From assembly GCA_018831195.1 (NCBI GenBank), contig JAHJDP010000118.1, forward strand, positions 1-64,000: a stretch of DNA of 64,000 nt, given 5' to 3'. This DNA comes from Candidatus Eisenbacteria bacterium (lineage in GTDB: Bacteria; Eisenbacteria; RBG-16-71-46; CAIMUX01; JAHJDP01). Positions 15,045 through 25,126 of the stretch are shown piece by piece; position 1 is the stretch's first letter; each line of letters starts with the position of its first letter. The position numbers and the translations under genes were made by a program. The notes under the pieces are model-generated. The model was not told the origin of the DNA and did no database searches. It saw nothing but the letters and a program-made list of their open reading frames with translations.

Positions 15045-17111
15045 TTATTGCAATTTGACAATTTTATTCATGAGAACTTGATCGTTCAACCGCAAGCGGG
15101 CGAAATAGGCTCCTCCCGCAACCGGGTGTCCCTCATTGTTCCGCCCATCCCAAATCCATGAATGGCGGCCGGGGGACAGGTCTTTGTCGGCTAATACTCG
15201 TATCCGGCGGCCCGTCAGCGAGAAGACGGCTATCTCGGCGCGCCCGGCTACAGCCGTTGTGAAAGCTATCACAGTTTGTGTCACAAAGGGGGTCGGGGTC
15301 GCGCTGAACGCGAGCGCCGGCAGAGGATCCATAGGCGAACCCGGTGCAATTCCTGTGACCCAATCTAATATGATTGTGCTATGCGTCTTGTTCCCGGCGG
15401 CATCAACGGAACAGACCTCGATCTCATACTCCCCGCCTGGAAGATGAATAAACTCGTCTAGAAACAATTCGGTGTGGAAATAGCACTCATCAACGCCGCC
15501 AAGCAGCAGCGGGTTCCAGCATGTGGGAGGAACACGGTAAAAGACATCCTCTATCGGGACATTTTCATATACGGTCACGATCAGCCTGGGGATTCCGCTG
15601 CTATCGGCAAAAGACAAGAAAACTTCCGGGGGCTGGCAATCTATTTCGAAGGAATTGCCGTGGAGTCCAGCGGCGGGAATTGGAGAATTGTCGGGGTCCC
15701 GGAGGATAAGAGCCCCAGGCGTAATGTTTGTGGCCAGTGGAACGGTTTGTTCCAGGCCTCTATTGATCATGTAGAAAAGATCGCCATTCCCCGTCGCCAG
15801 CGGCGCAGAGCCCCCAAGAATCGCCCCGCTGATATTTCGCTCATCTCCTGATCCAAGATAATAGTACTGCGTCGGATACCCGCCCCCCGCGAGGGCCAGA
15901 AAACCTCCCTCCTCAAACCGGAGATTATGGAGCTTCGCGCTTGCAAAGGTCAGCCCGGCATTAAAACCCCGAAGCCCCGGAGAGGCCAGGTCCTGGTTGA
16001 GAACAACATCCACCGAGCGCCAGGCGGCACATCGGATAAGCTGGCTTGGAACTAGATAAACCAGCCCGCTTGGCAATTCCGCCCTCGGCGACCATAAAAT
16101 ATTCGCGCCGACTCCATCGCCAAAAGCGCCATTGGGGCCCGCATTGTCTCCCCACCAGGAATCTTTTGAGGAAAATTCGTATGCCGCCGAACCCTGGATA
16201 TAGTCCAGCCCGGCGCCTTCGTTATTGAAATAGAAATTACCCCCCAGGTTCCAATAGTAGGCGTCTGTTGTATAGACTCTATCCAGCTTCAATCCAGCAG
16301 ATGGTGTCGGGGTAAAATCGGAGAACAGATGGTAGGAAAGGATATTTTCGGAGACTTTTACATTATCATAGTATTGCCCGGCGTCATCATCGCTGGAAAA
16401 TAGAATTCCGGACATCCCTCTGTTTTGAGAACAGAGATTGGATTGCAGGCGAATATAGTCTCCCCCGCCCGTCAACCGAACGGCTCCGCGAGAGATCAGC
16501 GGATCTTGATAGGGGGTGGTATTTTTCGTTATCGTATTGCCGATAATACGAAGATAGCGAACAGGCGCGCCATCTCCTGGGGCGCCGGCGTCACCCGCGA
16601 TGACAATAGGATGACTGTTATTGGAGCAGATGAGGTTATCCCGAATATTAATCCAAGTGAGAATATCCGCGGCCCCGGTCGTATGAAGCCCGATCGCTAC
16701 GCCCCGTTCCAGCGCCTCAAACCGATTGTCCGAGATGAAGAGCCCACACAAGGTTCCCGCGCCGTAAATTCCCGTATCGAGGCCCTCGAAGCATAGGTCC
16801 TCAATGTCGATCGACAATAATCCCGGAGCCCCTCCGTCGAGTAGGATCCCACCTTCCCAATCGGCCGGATTATAATCTCCAATGATTCCAAACCCCATAC
16901 CCTGGATTTCGATATGATGGACTCCCGCGCCAACAACGATGGCATAAGGAGTCGAGCCATCGTCGATCAGATCATTCGATAGAATATAGGTTTCGCCGGA
17001 CGCGGTGAGAGTCTCTCCCCAGCTGGAAATCGGTATCGACGCAGAAACTTGGGTCGACGATATAAAGAAAATTCCTACTAAAACACAGATAATAAAACGC
17101 ATGGTGATCAT
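15045..17111 (-). CDS. Secreted right-handed beta-helix protein with FlgD-Ig C-terminal module
   Basis: The start at 17111 follows GGAGGT and gives about 688 residues with a signal peptide ending near STQVSA. The body has parallel beta-helix character: repeated short strands with Asn/Gly turns, such as HIEIQGMGFGIIG, NRFEALERGVAIG, IRDNLICSNN, RIIGNTITKN and VSENILSY. It then carries an all-beta region and a C-terminal FlgD-Ig-like module from about FSATPTPFVTQT, with SLTGRRIRVL and WDGRNNEGHPV. Such proteins often bind or cleave polysaccharides at the cell surface. No catalytic residues could be assigned. Confidence 0.8.
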   Translation of the reverse strand: MITMRFIICVLVGIFFISSTQVSASIPISSWGETLTASGETYILSNDLIDDGSTPYAIVVGAGVHHIEIQGMGFGIIGDYNPADWEGGILLDGGAPGLLSIDIEDLCFEGLDTGIYGAGTLCGLFISDNRFEALERGVAIGLHTTGAADILTWINIRDNLICSNNSHPIVIAGDAGAPGDGAPVRYLRIIGNTITKNTTPYQDPLISRGAVRLTGGGDYIRLQSNLCSQNRGMSGILFSSDDDAGQYYDNVKVSENILSYHLFSDFTPTPSAGLKLDRVYTTDAYYWNLGGNFYFNNEGAGLDYIQGSAAYEFSSKDSWWGDNAGPNGAFGDGVGANILWSPRAELPSGLVYLVPSQLIRCAAWRSVDVVLNQDLASPGLRGFNAGLTFASAKLHNLRFEEGGFLALAGGGYPTQYYYLGSGDERNISGAILGGSAPLATGNGDLFYMINRGLEQTVPLATNITPGALILRDPDNSPIPAAGLHGNSFEIDCQPPEVFLSFADSSGIPRLIVTVYENVPIEDVFYRVPPTCWNPLLLGGVDECYFHTELFLDEFIHLPGGEYEIEVCSVDAAGNKTHSTIILDWVTGIAPGSPMDPLPALAFSATPTPFVTQTVIAFTTAVAGRAEIAVFSLTGRRIRVLADKDLSPGRHSWIWDGRNNEGHPVAGGAYFARLRLNDQVLMNKIVKLQ

Positions 17112-17558
17112 GCCACCTCCGCTCAACGCGACCAAATCCAACGCTCTCAACTTGGGGTGGTTTTCAGCTGCGGAAACCATGCTACTTCTTTGGGCTCTGC
17201 GTTTCAAGTAAGAAGTTCGGCTTGTGGGCCGGGTGCCCTCCTTTCTTCTCTTTTGAGGCTCCTGCCGATTTTCTTGACTGGATAGAGCTTATTATGTATC
17301 CTCCGCTTGCCAAGATCCTGAAGGAATGAGTGTTCAGCCATGGGAAGTGTTGGGGATCTTGTGTTCTACCGGAGCCGTCTTGTGCAACACCCTGAGTTAA
17401 AATGACTGTTGCCTTCTGAAGCGTCTCTTCAGAAAGGGTGGCTGTGACATGCTCCGAACTTTCACATGCCGGAAGCAACGCATCGATTTTGATCCAGCAT
17501 CATGTGAACGACCTGACTGTGCTTGCTATTTCAGTTCAACAAAAGGGAGGAAGTAGAC
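17112..17558. other. Intergenic region between divergent secreted-protein genes
   Basis: This 447-base stretch probably holds the promoters of both flanking genes. A possible plus-strand promoter is TTGACT at 17274 with TATCCT 17 bases later. A short hairpin, 17412-17437, lies in the leader of the downstream gene. A 98-codon minus-strand frame (17182-17478) has no recognisable features. No riboswitch core was found. Confidence 0.4.
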
Positions 17559-20500
17559 ATGTCTTTTAGAACATCAACCGCTGTTCTCCTAGCAGTTGTG
17601 TTATGCTTGGCAACCGCCGTGTTTTCTGTGATGGCTATGGAAACCGGCCGTCCCGCCAGCGCCACCCCTTTGGGTGAAAATGCTATACAAACACCAGGTG
17701 ACACCAAGGAGGCCGTCATCGACCTGGATTCCGGCGGATTGCGCTTGGATGTGGGCGATCCCGTCGATCCCGACGAGGTTTTAATTGCCGCCGCTGATTA
17801 TTTGAAAGCGATGCAGGCCGATGTTACCGACGATAACGCCGGAAACGGCACTGACGGTTTCGATGAAACCCCAGACGACCCCGACGACGCCGGGTGGGAC
17901 TGGAGGGTGACATCGCCGCCCGCGCCCTTCCATCACACCACAGCCGCAAGCTCATCCAACTTATATGGCGCAACCGGGCAGGGCCTTTACTATGCCTATC
18001 TTCTCACATCCGATGCGACCTATTTCACCGCGTTGACGGATGCGGCGGATGTGATGATCGCAGATCCAGGTATCCGTTCAGGCGCCGACTTGAAATTCCT
18101 TCTGAATTACAACACTTTGCCCGGCGTCAGCGGGACGGCCTATAAAGACGCCGCAAAAGCAAAATTCGACGCCAGGATTGCCACTTACGGCTCGGCCCAA
18201 GCCCTTGCAGAGTACATACGAGATTTCCGGGGGATTTCAAACGGATATCCCAACGGCATCATTGCATGGGATATTGGGATTTGGGCCGTCGTTGCGGCGA
18301 TGCTGGAGAATGAGTATCCCAGTGACCCCTATGATTACGCGGCCGCCGGTGTCGCCATCGCGGAAGTGATTTACCAGGATTCCTTCAATGACACCCCCGG
18401 CTATTTTGATATCGATGACGATGATGGCTGGGATCCCACATACTCCGACGTGAATTTCTATTGGTACAATCTAGGCATCACGGGATTGATCGACGCCTTT
18501 GATGCCACCGGCGTTCACACGGTCGAGATTCCGGGTTTGATTTCCCGGCTTCTGGATGGCCAATACGCCAGTGGAGCCATCAGCTACTGTTACGGCGCCA
18601 ATACCGATGATGAAGATTGGCAATCCACCGCCTATGCCGCCACAACCCTGGCAAGCTATGATCAGGCTGCCTATCAGAACGAAATCAACGCCATGTGTTA
18701 TTGGCTCGGCATTACCCAAGATGCCAGCGGTGGTTTTGTCTATTCCTCCGGAAACCACTATCCGGAAGTCTGTGGCGAGATTGCCGCCGCGCTCTATTTT
18801 GGAGAGGCGCCGACCGTGACGCCGGAGCCGCCGACTCCCGGCTGTGTCTCCACTATCGATCCCTGTATCGTGGTCCCATTCAATATTTCACGAACCGATG
18901 ATGAAGATATCCGCGGCTACAGCGTCACCTTCACCATCAGCAGTGAGTTGGCCTTGTGCAATGGATCGGTTTTTACAGATATTCAACAGGGAACCTATCT
19001 GAACTCTGTAGCCGGCACGCATTACGAGGTCACCAATAATGGAGCCGGATCTTATACAGTTGATTGCGCCATCCTCGGTGGAACCTGCGGCGCAACAGAT
19101 CCGACCGGGACGCTCTTCAGCGTCAATCTCACGGCCTCCGGCGCCGATGGAATCGGAACGATTGCCATCAACAATATCCTGCTTAGAAATTGCACAAACG
19201 GCGCGATTACATCATCGTTCGGCGGACCCGCTGCTATCACGGTTGATACCGCAGGTCCCGTTGCCGTTACCGATGTTCTCTCCGTCCAGGAAAAGAGCGG
19301 CAATGGGAGCGACGGCCGAACGAATATCACCGTAAGTTTCACCGAACCGGGCGATGCAAATGAAGTCGAAGTGTGGCGCGCCCCCTACGGAGACTATCCG
19401 GAATATGACGACGGCACCGGGACTGTGCCGACAGCGCCCTCCTATTCGGATCCCCCGCCCACTCCATGGGTAAAGACAACACTCAACGCGACCGGGCAGT
19501 CGGATAAGCCTCCAACGCGTGACTTTTGGTATTATGTTGTCTTCACCAAGGACAATTGCGGCAACATATCGGCTATCTCCAATATGACCGGTGGAACACT
19601 AAATTATCATCTCGGCGACATCTCCCCATCTCCCACCGGCGACAACGAGGTTAAGACGGTGGACATCAGCGGTCTCTCGGCGACGTACGGCCTGTCGCAC
19701 GGTGACGGCGGATACAGCAACTACGCCGATGTCGGTCCGACCACAAATTTCACCGTCGATGCCCGGCCGACCACAGACAACATCATCAACTTCGAAGATT
19801 TGATGATGTTCGCCATCAACTTCAACACTGTTTCGTTCACCGGCGGATCGCAGCTGGCGGAGGTCCCCAAAGGCGGCCTCAAGCCGGCGAGTTTGGCTCT
19901 TCAAATGGATCAACACTCACTCCTTCCCGGCAGTGACATTCAGGTCCGGTTGCTTCTATCCGACAACACGATCGAAGTTAAGGGTATCCACACGCAAATT
20001 GACTTTGATTCCGCCACGCTGGAGTTGCTGGGTATTGAAGAGGGCTCCTTGTTGAGCGAACAGGGGTCCATGATCTTCTTCAAGGATCTGCCCGCCGACA
20101 AGGGTGTCGTCATTGACGCCGCCGTCCTGGGCGAGGGTGAGGCCCTCAATGGATCCGGAGAGGTCGCCATCCTCTATTTCCGTGTCCGGACACCGGGAGC
20201 AAGGCCGAGTTTGTCTGTTGCAGAGCTTCGGGGGCGCTGGAATCAGCCTCTCGGAATTTCTGAAACGGCTCTGGAGGCGAAGGAAGACGGGGATGTCCGC
20301 CCGCTGGCTATCGGGTCGGAATGCCGTTTCCTCGGAGCGCGGCCCAATCCATTCGGCGGCGCCACCGTGGTGATGTTCGATCTTCCGGCGGCGGATCAGG
20401 TGGCGTTGAAAATATATGACGTGAAGGGCCGCTTGGTGCGGACACTGGCTGATGGCGTTCTCGCCGCGGGCCGTCATAATGTGACGTGGGATGGCCGCGG

Positions 20501-20594
20501 GAACGACGGCCGGAAGGTCGGCGGCGGGATGTACCTGTGTACATTCCAAACAACCAGCCAACAAGCAAGTGGAAAACTATTCCGTGTGAATTAG
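17559..20594 (+). CDS. Large secreted multidomain protein: alpha-toroid, cohesin-like and dockerin-like modules, FlgD-Ig end
   Basis: The start at 17559 follows GGGAGGAAG and yields 1011 residues with a signal peptide. A helical region (about 40-420) resembles alpha/alpha-toroid enzymes, with repeated ATGQGLYYAYLL- and QSTAYAATTLASY-like helices. A cohesin-like beta domain follows (about 427-560), then an FN3-like domain (566-680). Next comes a dockerin-like pair of Ca-binding loops (LGDISPSPTGDNEVKTVD near 683 and DARPTTDNIINFEDL near 733). A second cohesin-like domain (about 778-885) precedes the FlgD-Ig module (from GARPNPFGG near 926). Having cohesin- and dockerin-type modules in one chain suggests extracellular assembly, but enzyme activity is unproven. 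Confidence 0.78.
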   Translation: MSFRTSTAVLLAVVLCLATAVFSVMAMETGRPASATPLGENAIQTPGDTKEAVIDLDSGGLRLDVGDPVDPDEVLIAAADYLKAMQADVTDDNAGNGTDGFDETPDDPDDAGWDWRVTSPPAPFHHTTAASSSNLYGATGQGLYYAYLLTSDATYFTALTDAADVMIADPGIRSGADLKFLLNYNTLPGVSGTAYKDAAKAKFDARIATYGSAQALAEYIRDFRGISNGYPNGIIAWDIGIWAVVAAMLENEYPSDPYDYAAAGVAIAEVIYQDSFNDTPGYFDIDDDDGWDPTYSDVNFYWYNLGITGLIDAFDATGVHTVEIPGLISRLLDGQYASGAISYCYGANTDDEDWQSTAYAATTLASYDQAAYQNEINAMCYWLGITQDASGGFVYSSGNHYPEVCGEIAAALYFGEAPTVTPEPPTPGCVSTIDPCIVVPFNISRTDDEDIRGYSVTFTISSELALCNGSVFTDIQQGTYLNSVAGTHYEVTNNGAGSYTVDCAILGGTCGATDPTGTLFSVNLTASGADGIGTIAINNILLRNCTNGAITSSFGGPAAITVDTAGPVAVTDVLSVQEKSGNGSDGRTNITVSFTEPGDANEVEVWRAPYGDYPEYDDGTGTVPTAPSYSDPPPTPWVKTTLNATGQSDKPPTRDFWYYVVFTKDNCGNISAISNMTGGTLNYHLGDISPSPTGDNEVKTVDISGLSATYGLSHGDGGYSNYADVGPTTNFTVDARPTTDNIINFEDLMMFAINFNTVSFTGGSQLAEVPKGGLKPASLALQMDQHSLLPGSDIQVRLLLSDNTIEVKGIHTQIDFDSATLELLGIEEGSLLSEQGSMIFFKDLPADKGVVIDAAVLGEGEALNGSGEVAILYFRVRTPGARPSLSVAELRGRWNQPLGISETALEAKEDGDVRPLAIGSECRFLGARPNPFGGATVVMFDLPAADQVALKIYDVKGRLVRTLADGVLAAGRHNVTWDGRGNDGRKVGGGMYLCTFQTTSQQASGKLFRVN

Positions 20595-20621
20595 TTTTCA
20601 TCATCCGATGCGGAGGATGGC

Positions 20622-21437
20622 ATGAGAAGAGAGAAGAACCACCTTGGGTTGGTGACATTGCTTCTCGCCGGCGGGCTGGTTTGGCTGAATCCTGTTGTGG
20701 CGGGGGTTTCGGTTTCGATACAACCCGATACAACCTATTCTCAGCCGGACCAGGAGTTCACGGTTGATCTTTGGATCGATACCCTGGGAAGTGAATTCGA
20801 CGGATATGAAACGGTGCTTCGCTTCGATCCTGAAATGTTGGAATTCATATCGATTCAAGAAGGGAACTTAATGACCAATCCTTGTGGAAACACGTGGTGG
20901 ATCCACGAGGAGGGCGCCGACAGCAGCTATATCTCTCATGTCATCCTCTGCGGAGGATTGACGGTAACCGGTCCTGGTGTTTTGTCTTCTATTACATTTC
21001 GCGCTCTAATGAACGGGATAACCTCGATCACGTTTGATTATATCGAGTTTTACAGGGCCGGCGAGTATGTCCCCGACATTTCATCCCAAGGGGGGCTCGT
21101 TTTTATCGGGCCCATCAGTGGTTTGCGGGAAGGCGCCCCGGAGGACGGGCGGCCCGCGTTTGAGGATCCACAGTTTACTATCTTCCCAAGCCCTTCGGGG
21201 CGCCGGTTGGGAATGGCCTTGACGCTCGCGCAAGGAGGGCCGGTAGAGATTGTTCTATATGATTCATCCGGACAAAGGGTCGCCCGGGTTTGGCAAGCGC
21301 CGTTTCTGGGGGCCGGTCATCATGAGATATTTATAGACACCGGAGCTCAATCCAAGCTTATTGCTCCGGGTGTGTACTATCTCAAGCTCGTTGCCGGTCA
21401 AACCGAAAAGACAAGAAAAGTGATATTGATTCCGTAG
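20622..21437 (+). CDS. Secreted cohesin-domain protein with C-terminal sorting-type module
   Basis: The 271-residue protein has a signal peptide (LLLAGGLVWLNPVVAG) and a cohesin-like domain (about 30-165). Typical strands are EFTVDLWIDTLGSEFDGYETVL, FDPEMLEFISIQEGNL and GPGVLSSITFRA. A shorter FlgD-Ig-like end follows, with VEIVLYDSSGQRVARVW and APGVYYLKLVAG. It starts 27 bases after the large modular protein and is probably co-transcribed. The pair could form a non-covalent surface complex through cohesin-dockerin contact; that is inference. Confidence 0.8.
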   Translation: MRREKNHLGLVTLLLAGGLVWLNPVVAGVSVSIQPDTTYSQPDQEFTVDLWIDTLGSEFDGYETVLRFDPEMLEFISIQEGNLMTNPCGNTWWIHEEGADSSYISHVILCGGLTVTGPGVLSSITFRALMNGITSITFDYIEFYRAGEYVPDISSQGGLVFIGPISGLREGAPEDGRPAFEDPQFTIFPSPSGRRLGMALTLAQGGPVEIVLYDSSGQRVARVWQAPFLGAGHHEIFIDTGAQSKLIAPGVYYLKLVAGQTEKTRKVILIP

Positions 21438-21484
21438 GTCGGGCCCGGCAATGACTCCGCCGGCAACTCCACCAAGAAGCATAC

Positions 21485-22234
21485 CTATTTAATAAATACA
21501 TCCTTCAGCATCTGCACCGTCGTGTCGCGGCCGAGGCGCGCAATGGCGTCGGTGAGCTTGATATCCTTCGGGCAGGCCTTGACACAGTTCTGTGCGTTGC
21601 CGCAGTCGGTGATGCCCCCGACGCCCATGATCTCGTGAAGCCGTTCTTCTTTGTAATACTTCCCTGTCGGGTGATTATTGAAAAGCCATGTTTGGCCGAG
21701 CGGCGCCGGCCCGATGAATTTCGATGTCGGGAAGAATTGGGGGCAGGCCTCCATGCAACAGCCACACGTCATGCAGCGCGATAGATCATAGTTCTTTTCC
21801 CAGTCCTTCGGGCTGACCCGCGGCGCATGGACATGAATGTCATAGGCGCCATCGAGATCGATCCAGCCGCGGATCTTCCGCAAGGCGGCGAACATCCTGT
21901 CGCGGTCGACCATAAGATCGCGCACCAGCGGAAATTTCGACATGGGCTCCAGGACGATCGGCTGCTTTATATTATCTACGAGGGTGGAGCAGGCCTGCCT
22001 CACCTTCCCGTTGATAATCATCGTGCAGGCGCCGCAGACCTCTTCCATGCAGTTCGCCTCGTAAACGACCGGAGCCACCTTCTCACCCTTTGCGTTAATG
22101 GGATTCTGCTGAATCGCCATTAAAACCGAGATGATATTGTGTTGCGGCCTATAGGGGATTTCAAACTCTTCCCAATATGATTTGGAGTTCGGATTCTCCT
22201 GCCGCTTGATCTTGAGACGTATGACATCTGGCAT
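21485..22234 (-). CDS. sdhB: Succinate dehydrogenase/fumarate reductase iron-sulfur subunit
   Basis: The start at 22234 follows GGAGAG and gives 249 residues. The [2Fe-2S] cysteines lie in YEANCMEEVCGACTMIING and the later CSTLV. The [4Fe-4S] and [3Fe-4S] ligands lie in CMTCGCCMEACP and the CVKACPKDI segment. The protein transfers electrons from SdhA to the membrane cytochrome b. It is the last of three co-oriented genes, 19 bp after sdhA, in the order C-A-B typical of b558-type complexes. Direction (succinate oxidation or fumarate reduction) cannot be told from sequence. Confidence 0.95.
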   Translation of the reverse strand: MPDVIRLKIKRQENPNSKSYWEEFEIPYRPQHNIISVLMAIQQNPINAKGEKVAPVVYEANCMEEVCGACTMIINGKVRQACSTLVDNIKQPIVLEPMSKFPLVRDLMVDRDRMFAALRKIRGWIDLDGAYDIHVHAPRVSPKDWEKNYDLSRCMTCGCCMEACPQFFPTSKFIGPAPLGQTWLFNNHPTGKYYKEERLHEIMGVGGITDCGNAQNCVKACPKDIKLTDAIARLGRDTTVQMLKDVFIK

Positions 22235-22253
22235 CTTTTTACTCTCCGGGTCT

Positions 22254-24143
22254 TTAGCGATAGTCCCGCGGCTCATCGGGCGGCAGAACACTTATTTCAA
22301 TCTTTTCATAGCTGATCTGCGGCCCGCTTTGCGTATGCTCAGCGACGGTGGTCTTCAGCCATTGCTCATTGTTGGCCTTCCACTTCGCGCGATACTCTTC
22401 AAATTCCGGATCTCCGGAGAATTTCCCCTCCGGGATCTTCAACTCGAACTCCGGCTTCCAATGGCTGCCACGGCACTCATCTCTCATACGGGCGCTCTTT
22501 GCGAGGACTTCGCCAAGGACGATCATGTCGTATACCTGGCGTGCGTAGATAAGCGGCTGATTGGACCAATTAGCCGTATCATCCAGGCTGATTTTGTTGA
22601 ACCTGGCTTTCAGCTCCTGCAACCCGGCCAGCGCCTCATCGAGGGTTTTATTATCTCTGATGATTGAGACGCCATTGCGCATTAGCTCACCCAAATCGTG
22701 ATGCAGAAGGAAGGGGTTCTCGTCACCCTGGCTGTTCATTAGTCCTTGATTGATCGAATCCTGGCGCTGTTTCTCATCCGAATAGATGTTTCCCGGCAAT
22801 GAATCGGCGCCTTCTTTCAGTCCTTTGACATAGACGGCGACGCTTTCCCCGGCGACCCGGCCGCTGAACGATGCCGAGAGCAAAGAGTTCGCTCCAAGCC
22901 GGTTGGCGCCGTGATAGGCTCCGTCACATTCACCCGCAGCGAAGAGCCCGGGAATGCTTGTCTGATGATTGCGGGCGGACGGCTGCTTCATGCCGCCGCT
23001 CGCTTCATCTTTTTCCCAATCGACCCAGAGGCCGCCCATGCTGTAATGAACAGCGGGGAATATTTTCATCGGGACCTTTGTCGGATCCTCGCCGGCGAAC
23101 TTCTCGTAGATCTCCATGATGCCGCCGAGGCGCGCGCGCAAGAAAGCCTCGTCCCGATGGCTCAGATCGAGGTAGACGAGATCCTTTCCGCCGATGCCAT
23201 TGTTCAATTCGCGGCATACCTTCCAGATGGCGCGGCTGGCCACATCGCGGGGAACGGTGTTTCCATAGGCGGGATACCATTCCTCGAGAAAATACCATCG
23301 CTCCTCTTCGGGGATCTCCTTGCCGGGACGGGTATCTTCCACATTCTTGGGAACCCAGATACGTCCGCCCTCACCGCGCGCCGCCTCACTCATGAGCCGG
23401 TTCTTGTCATCACCCGGCATCGCGGTGGGGTGGAATTGAATAAACTCGCCGTTGATAAACTTCGCACCCTGCTGGTAAACGCGGGCGGCCGCCGCACCGG
23501 TGCTGTTGGTGGAGTTGGTCGATTTGCCGTAAACCAACCCGAGACCGCCGGTGGCAAGAACGACGGCGTCGGCGCGGAAAGCCTTGGTTTCCATGGTGCG
23601 CAGGTCGATCGCAACAATGCCTTTGCAGGCTCCGTTGCTATCTTTAACAATACTGAGGAACTCCCACCACTCGTATTTGTGAACCTTGCCGGCCTCTTCG
23701 TATTTTCGCACCTGCTCATCGCAGACGTAAAGGAGTTGCTGGCCGGTCGTCGCCCCCGAAAAACAAGTGCGCTTGTTCTTCACGCCGCCAAAGAGGCGGA
23801 GATCCATCACGCCTTCCGCCGTCCGGCTCCAGGTGACTCCCATCCGGTCAAAGGTCCGGATCAGCCCCGGCGCCTCTTCGCACATGGTCTTGATCGGCGG
23901 TTGGTTCGCGAGGTAGGCGCCGCCCTTTATCGTGTCGATGATATGTTGCCGGATCGAGTCCCGCTGCCCCTTTGTATCAAGGCATGCATTGATGCCGCCC
24001 TGCGCGCAGGCGGAGTGGCTTCGCTTGACCTGGAACAACGAGAAGATATCGACATCGTAACCGGCTTCCGCAATGCGAATCGTGGCCCATAGCCCGCCGA
24101 GTCCGCCGCCGACAACGATGATTTTCGGTTTCTTCACTGCCAT
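22254..24143 (-). CDS. sdhA: Succinate dehydrogenase/fumarate reductase flavoprotein subunit
   Basis: The 629-residue protein begins with the FAD-binding VVGGGLGGLWATIRIAEAG. The covalent-FAD histidine segment is SHSACAQGGINA. FIQFHPTAMPG, HYSMGGLWVDW, GANRLGANSLLSASFSGRVAG and the C-terminal RDECRGSHWKPEF are also conserved. It oxidises succinate or reduces fumarate on the cytoplasmic face of the complex. It lies between sdhC and sdhB and ends 19 bp before the sdhB start. Confidence 0.96.
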   Translation of the reverse strand: MAVKKPKIIVVGGGLGGLWATIRIAEAGYDVDIFSLFQVKRSHSACAQGGINACLDTKGQRDSIRQHIIDTIKGGAYLANQPPIKTMCEEAPGLIRTFDRMGVTWSRTAEGVMDLRLFGGVKNKRTCFSGATTGQQLLYVCDEQVRKYEEAGKVHKYEWWEFLSIVKDSNGACKGIVAIDLRTMETKAFRADAVVLATGGLGLVYGKSTNSTNSTGAAAARVYQQGAKFINGEFIQFHPTAMPGDDKNRLMSEAARGEGGRIWVPKNVEDTRPGKEIPEEERWYFLEEWYPAYGNTVPRDVASRAIWKVCRELNNGIGGKDLVYLDLSHRDEAFLRARLGGIMEIYEKFAGEDPTKVPMKIFPAVHYSMGGLWVDWEKDEASGGMKQPSARNHQTSIPGLFAAGECDGAYHGANRLGANSLLSASFSGRVAGESVAVYVKGLKEGADSLPGNIYSDEKQRQDSINQGLMNSQGDENPFLLHHDLGELMRNGVSIIRDNKTLDEALAGLQELKARFNKISLDDTANWSNQPLIYARQVYDMIVLGEVLAKSARMRDECRGSHWKPEFELKIPEGKFSGDPEFEEYRAKWKANNEQWLKTTVAEHTQSGPQISYEKIEISVLPPDEPRDYR

Positions 24144-24164
24144 ATCTTCATTCCTTTCCAGAGA

Positions 24165-24806
24165 CTAATGTGCGGAAGCGTTAAAACCGAGGAGCGCCTG
24201 TCCGCCCAGCGCCAACAATAACAGGCCGACAACCGCGAAAATGCAACTGGAAATCTTCTGGGAACGAGGTCCAATGGTGATGCCCCATGTGATGCCCATC
24301 AACCACAAACCATTGGTTAAATGATAAACAGCACACAAGATGCCGATGGCATACCAGATGGATCCGAGCGGTGTGCTGAAGATTTGCGCCATTTTGGCGT
24401 ACAAGCCTTCTTTCGCCAGATTGCCCAGCAATACCTGCATCCGGGTTTCCCAAACATGGGTCAGGATAAAGACAAAGGTGATGATGCCGGTATACCTCTG
24501 CAGCGTATACATCCAGTTTCTAAAGTAACCATACCGCCCGACATTGGCCCGCCCTTGAAACCACATAATGACACCATAGATGCCATGAAAGAGAATCGGC
24601 AGGGCAATGATGCAGACTTCCATTATGGTGACAAAGCGCATATGTGAAATTTTATAGACCACATGCTCGGTGAAATACTCAGCGCCTTTGGGAGCCAAAG
24701 AGTTCTCAAAGAGGTGGAACATTAGAAAGGCGCCGATGGGGATCAATCCGAGCAGGCTGTGAAGTTTGCGAAGGGCGAAATGCCGGTCAATGACAGTGGA
24801 GGACAT
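24165..24806 (-). CDS. sdhC: Succinate dehydrogenase cytochrome b558 subunit
   Basis: The start at 24806 follows AAAGGAGAC and yields 213 residues. Five hydrophobic helices carry histidines positioned as heme ligands, for example in LHSLLGLIPIGAFLMFHLFE, PILFHGIYGVIMW, FVFILTHVWETR and YHLTNGLWLMGITWG. This matches the single-subunit, di-heme anchor found in Bacillus, Bacteroidetes and Wolinella-like complexes, which needs no SdhD. It is the first gene of the sdhCAB operon. Confidence 0.92.
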   Translation of the reverse strand: MSSTVIDRHFALRKLHSLLGLIPIGAFLMFHLFENSLAPKGAEYFTEHVVYKISHMRFVTIMEVCIIALPILFHGIYGVIMWFQGRANVGRYGYFRNWMYTLQRYTGIITFVFILTHVWETRMQVLLGNLAKEGLYAKMAQIFSTPLGSIWYAIGILCAVYHLTNGLWLMGITWGITIGPRSQKISSCIFAVVGLLLLALGGQALLGFNASAH

Positions 24807-25126
24807 CTGCGTCTCCTTTAATCCTCTTGATTCCGACAAACGTTTCGGCGGGAAGGCGGCTATCCTTGCAATAGCCACAGACTCAGCACTTCAGATTACC
24901 GGATGATCCCATCCGGGACAAGAAGGAAGCGAAACAACATCCAAACATCCGTTTTTTCCACCCCCGGGGAATCCACGTCCGCGAAATGGCGTCGCGGCGG
25001 CCGCACCGGCACATGGACAATTCAAAACGGCAATGCTACGCTTTACTTTTGGTGATAATACTGGTTGGGCGGTGGCATAGATTGAGTGACGTCTCCGGAT
25101 GGAGGGCGGCAAAAACCCGGACACTT

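Noticed and set aside
17182-17478. 98-codon minus-strand frame in the gap before the modular secreted protein
   Set aside because: It has no clear ribosome site or family features and overlaps the probable promoter/leader region of the downstream gene.
22911-24092. 393-codon open frame on the plus strand
   Set aside because: It is the antisense of sdhA; the encoded sequence has no family features and sdhA is unmistakable.
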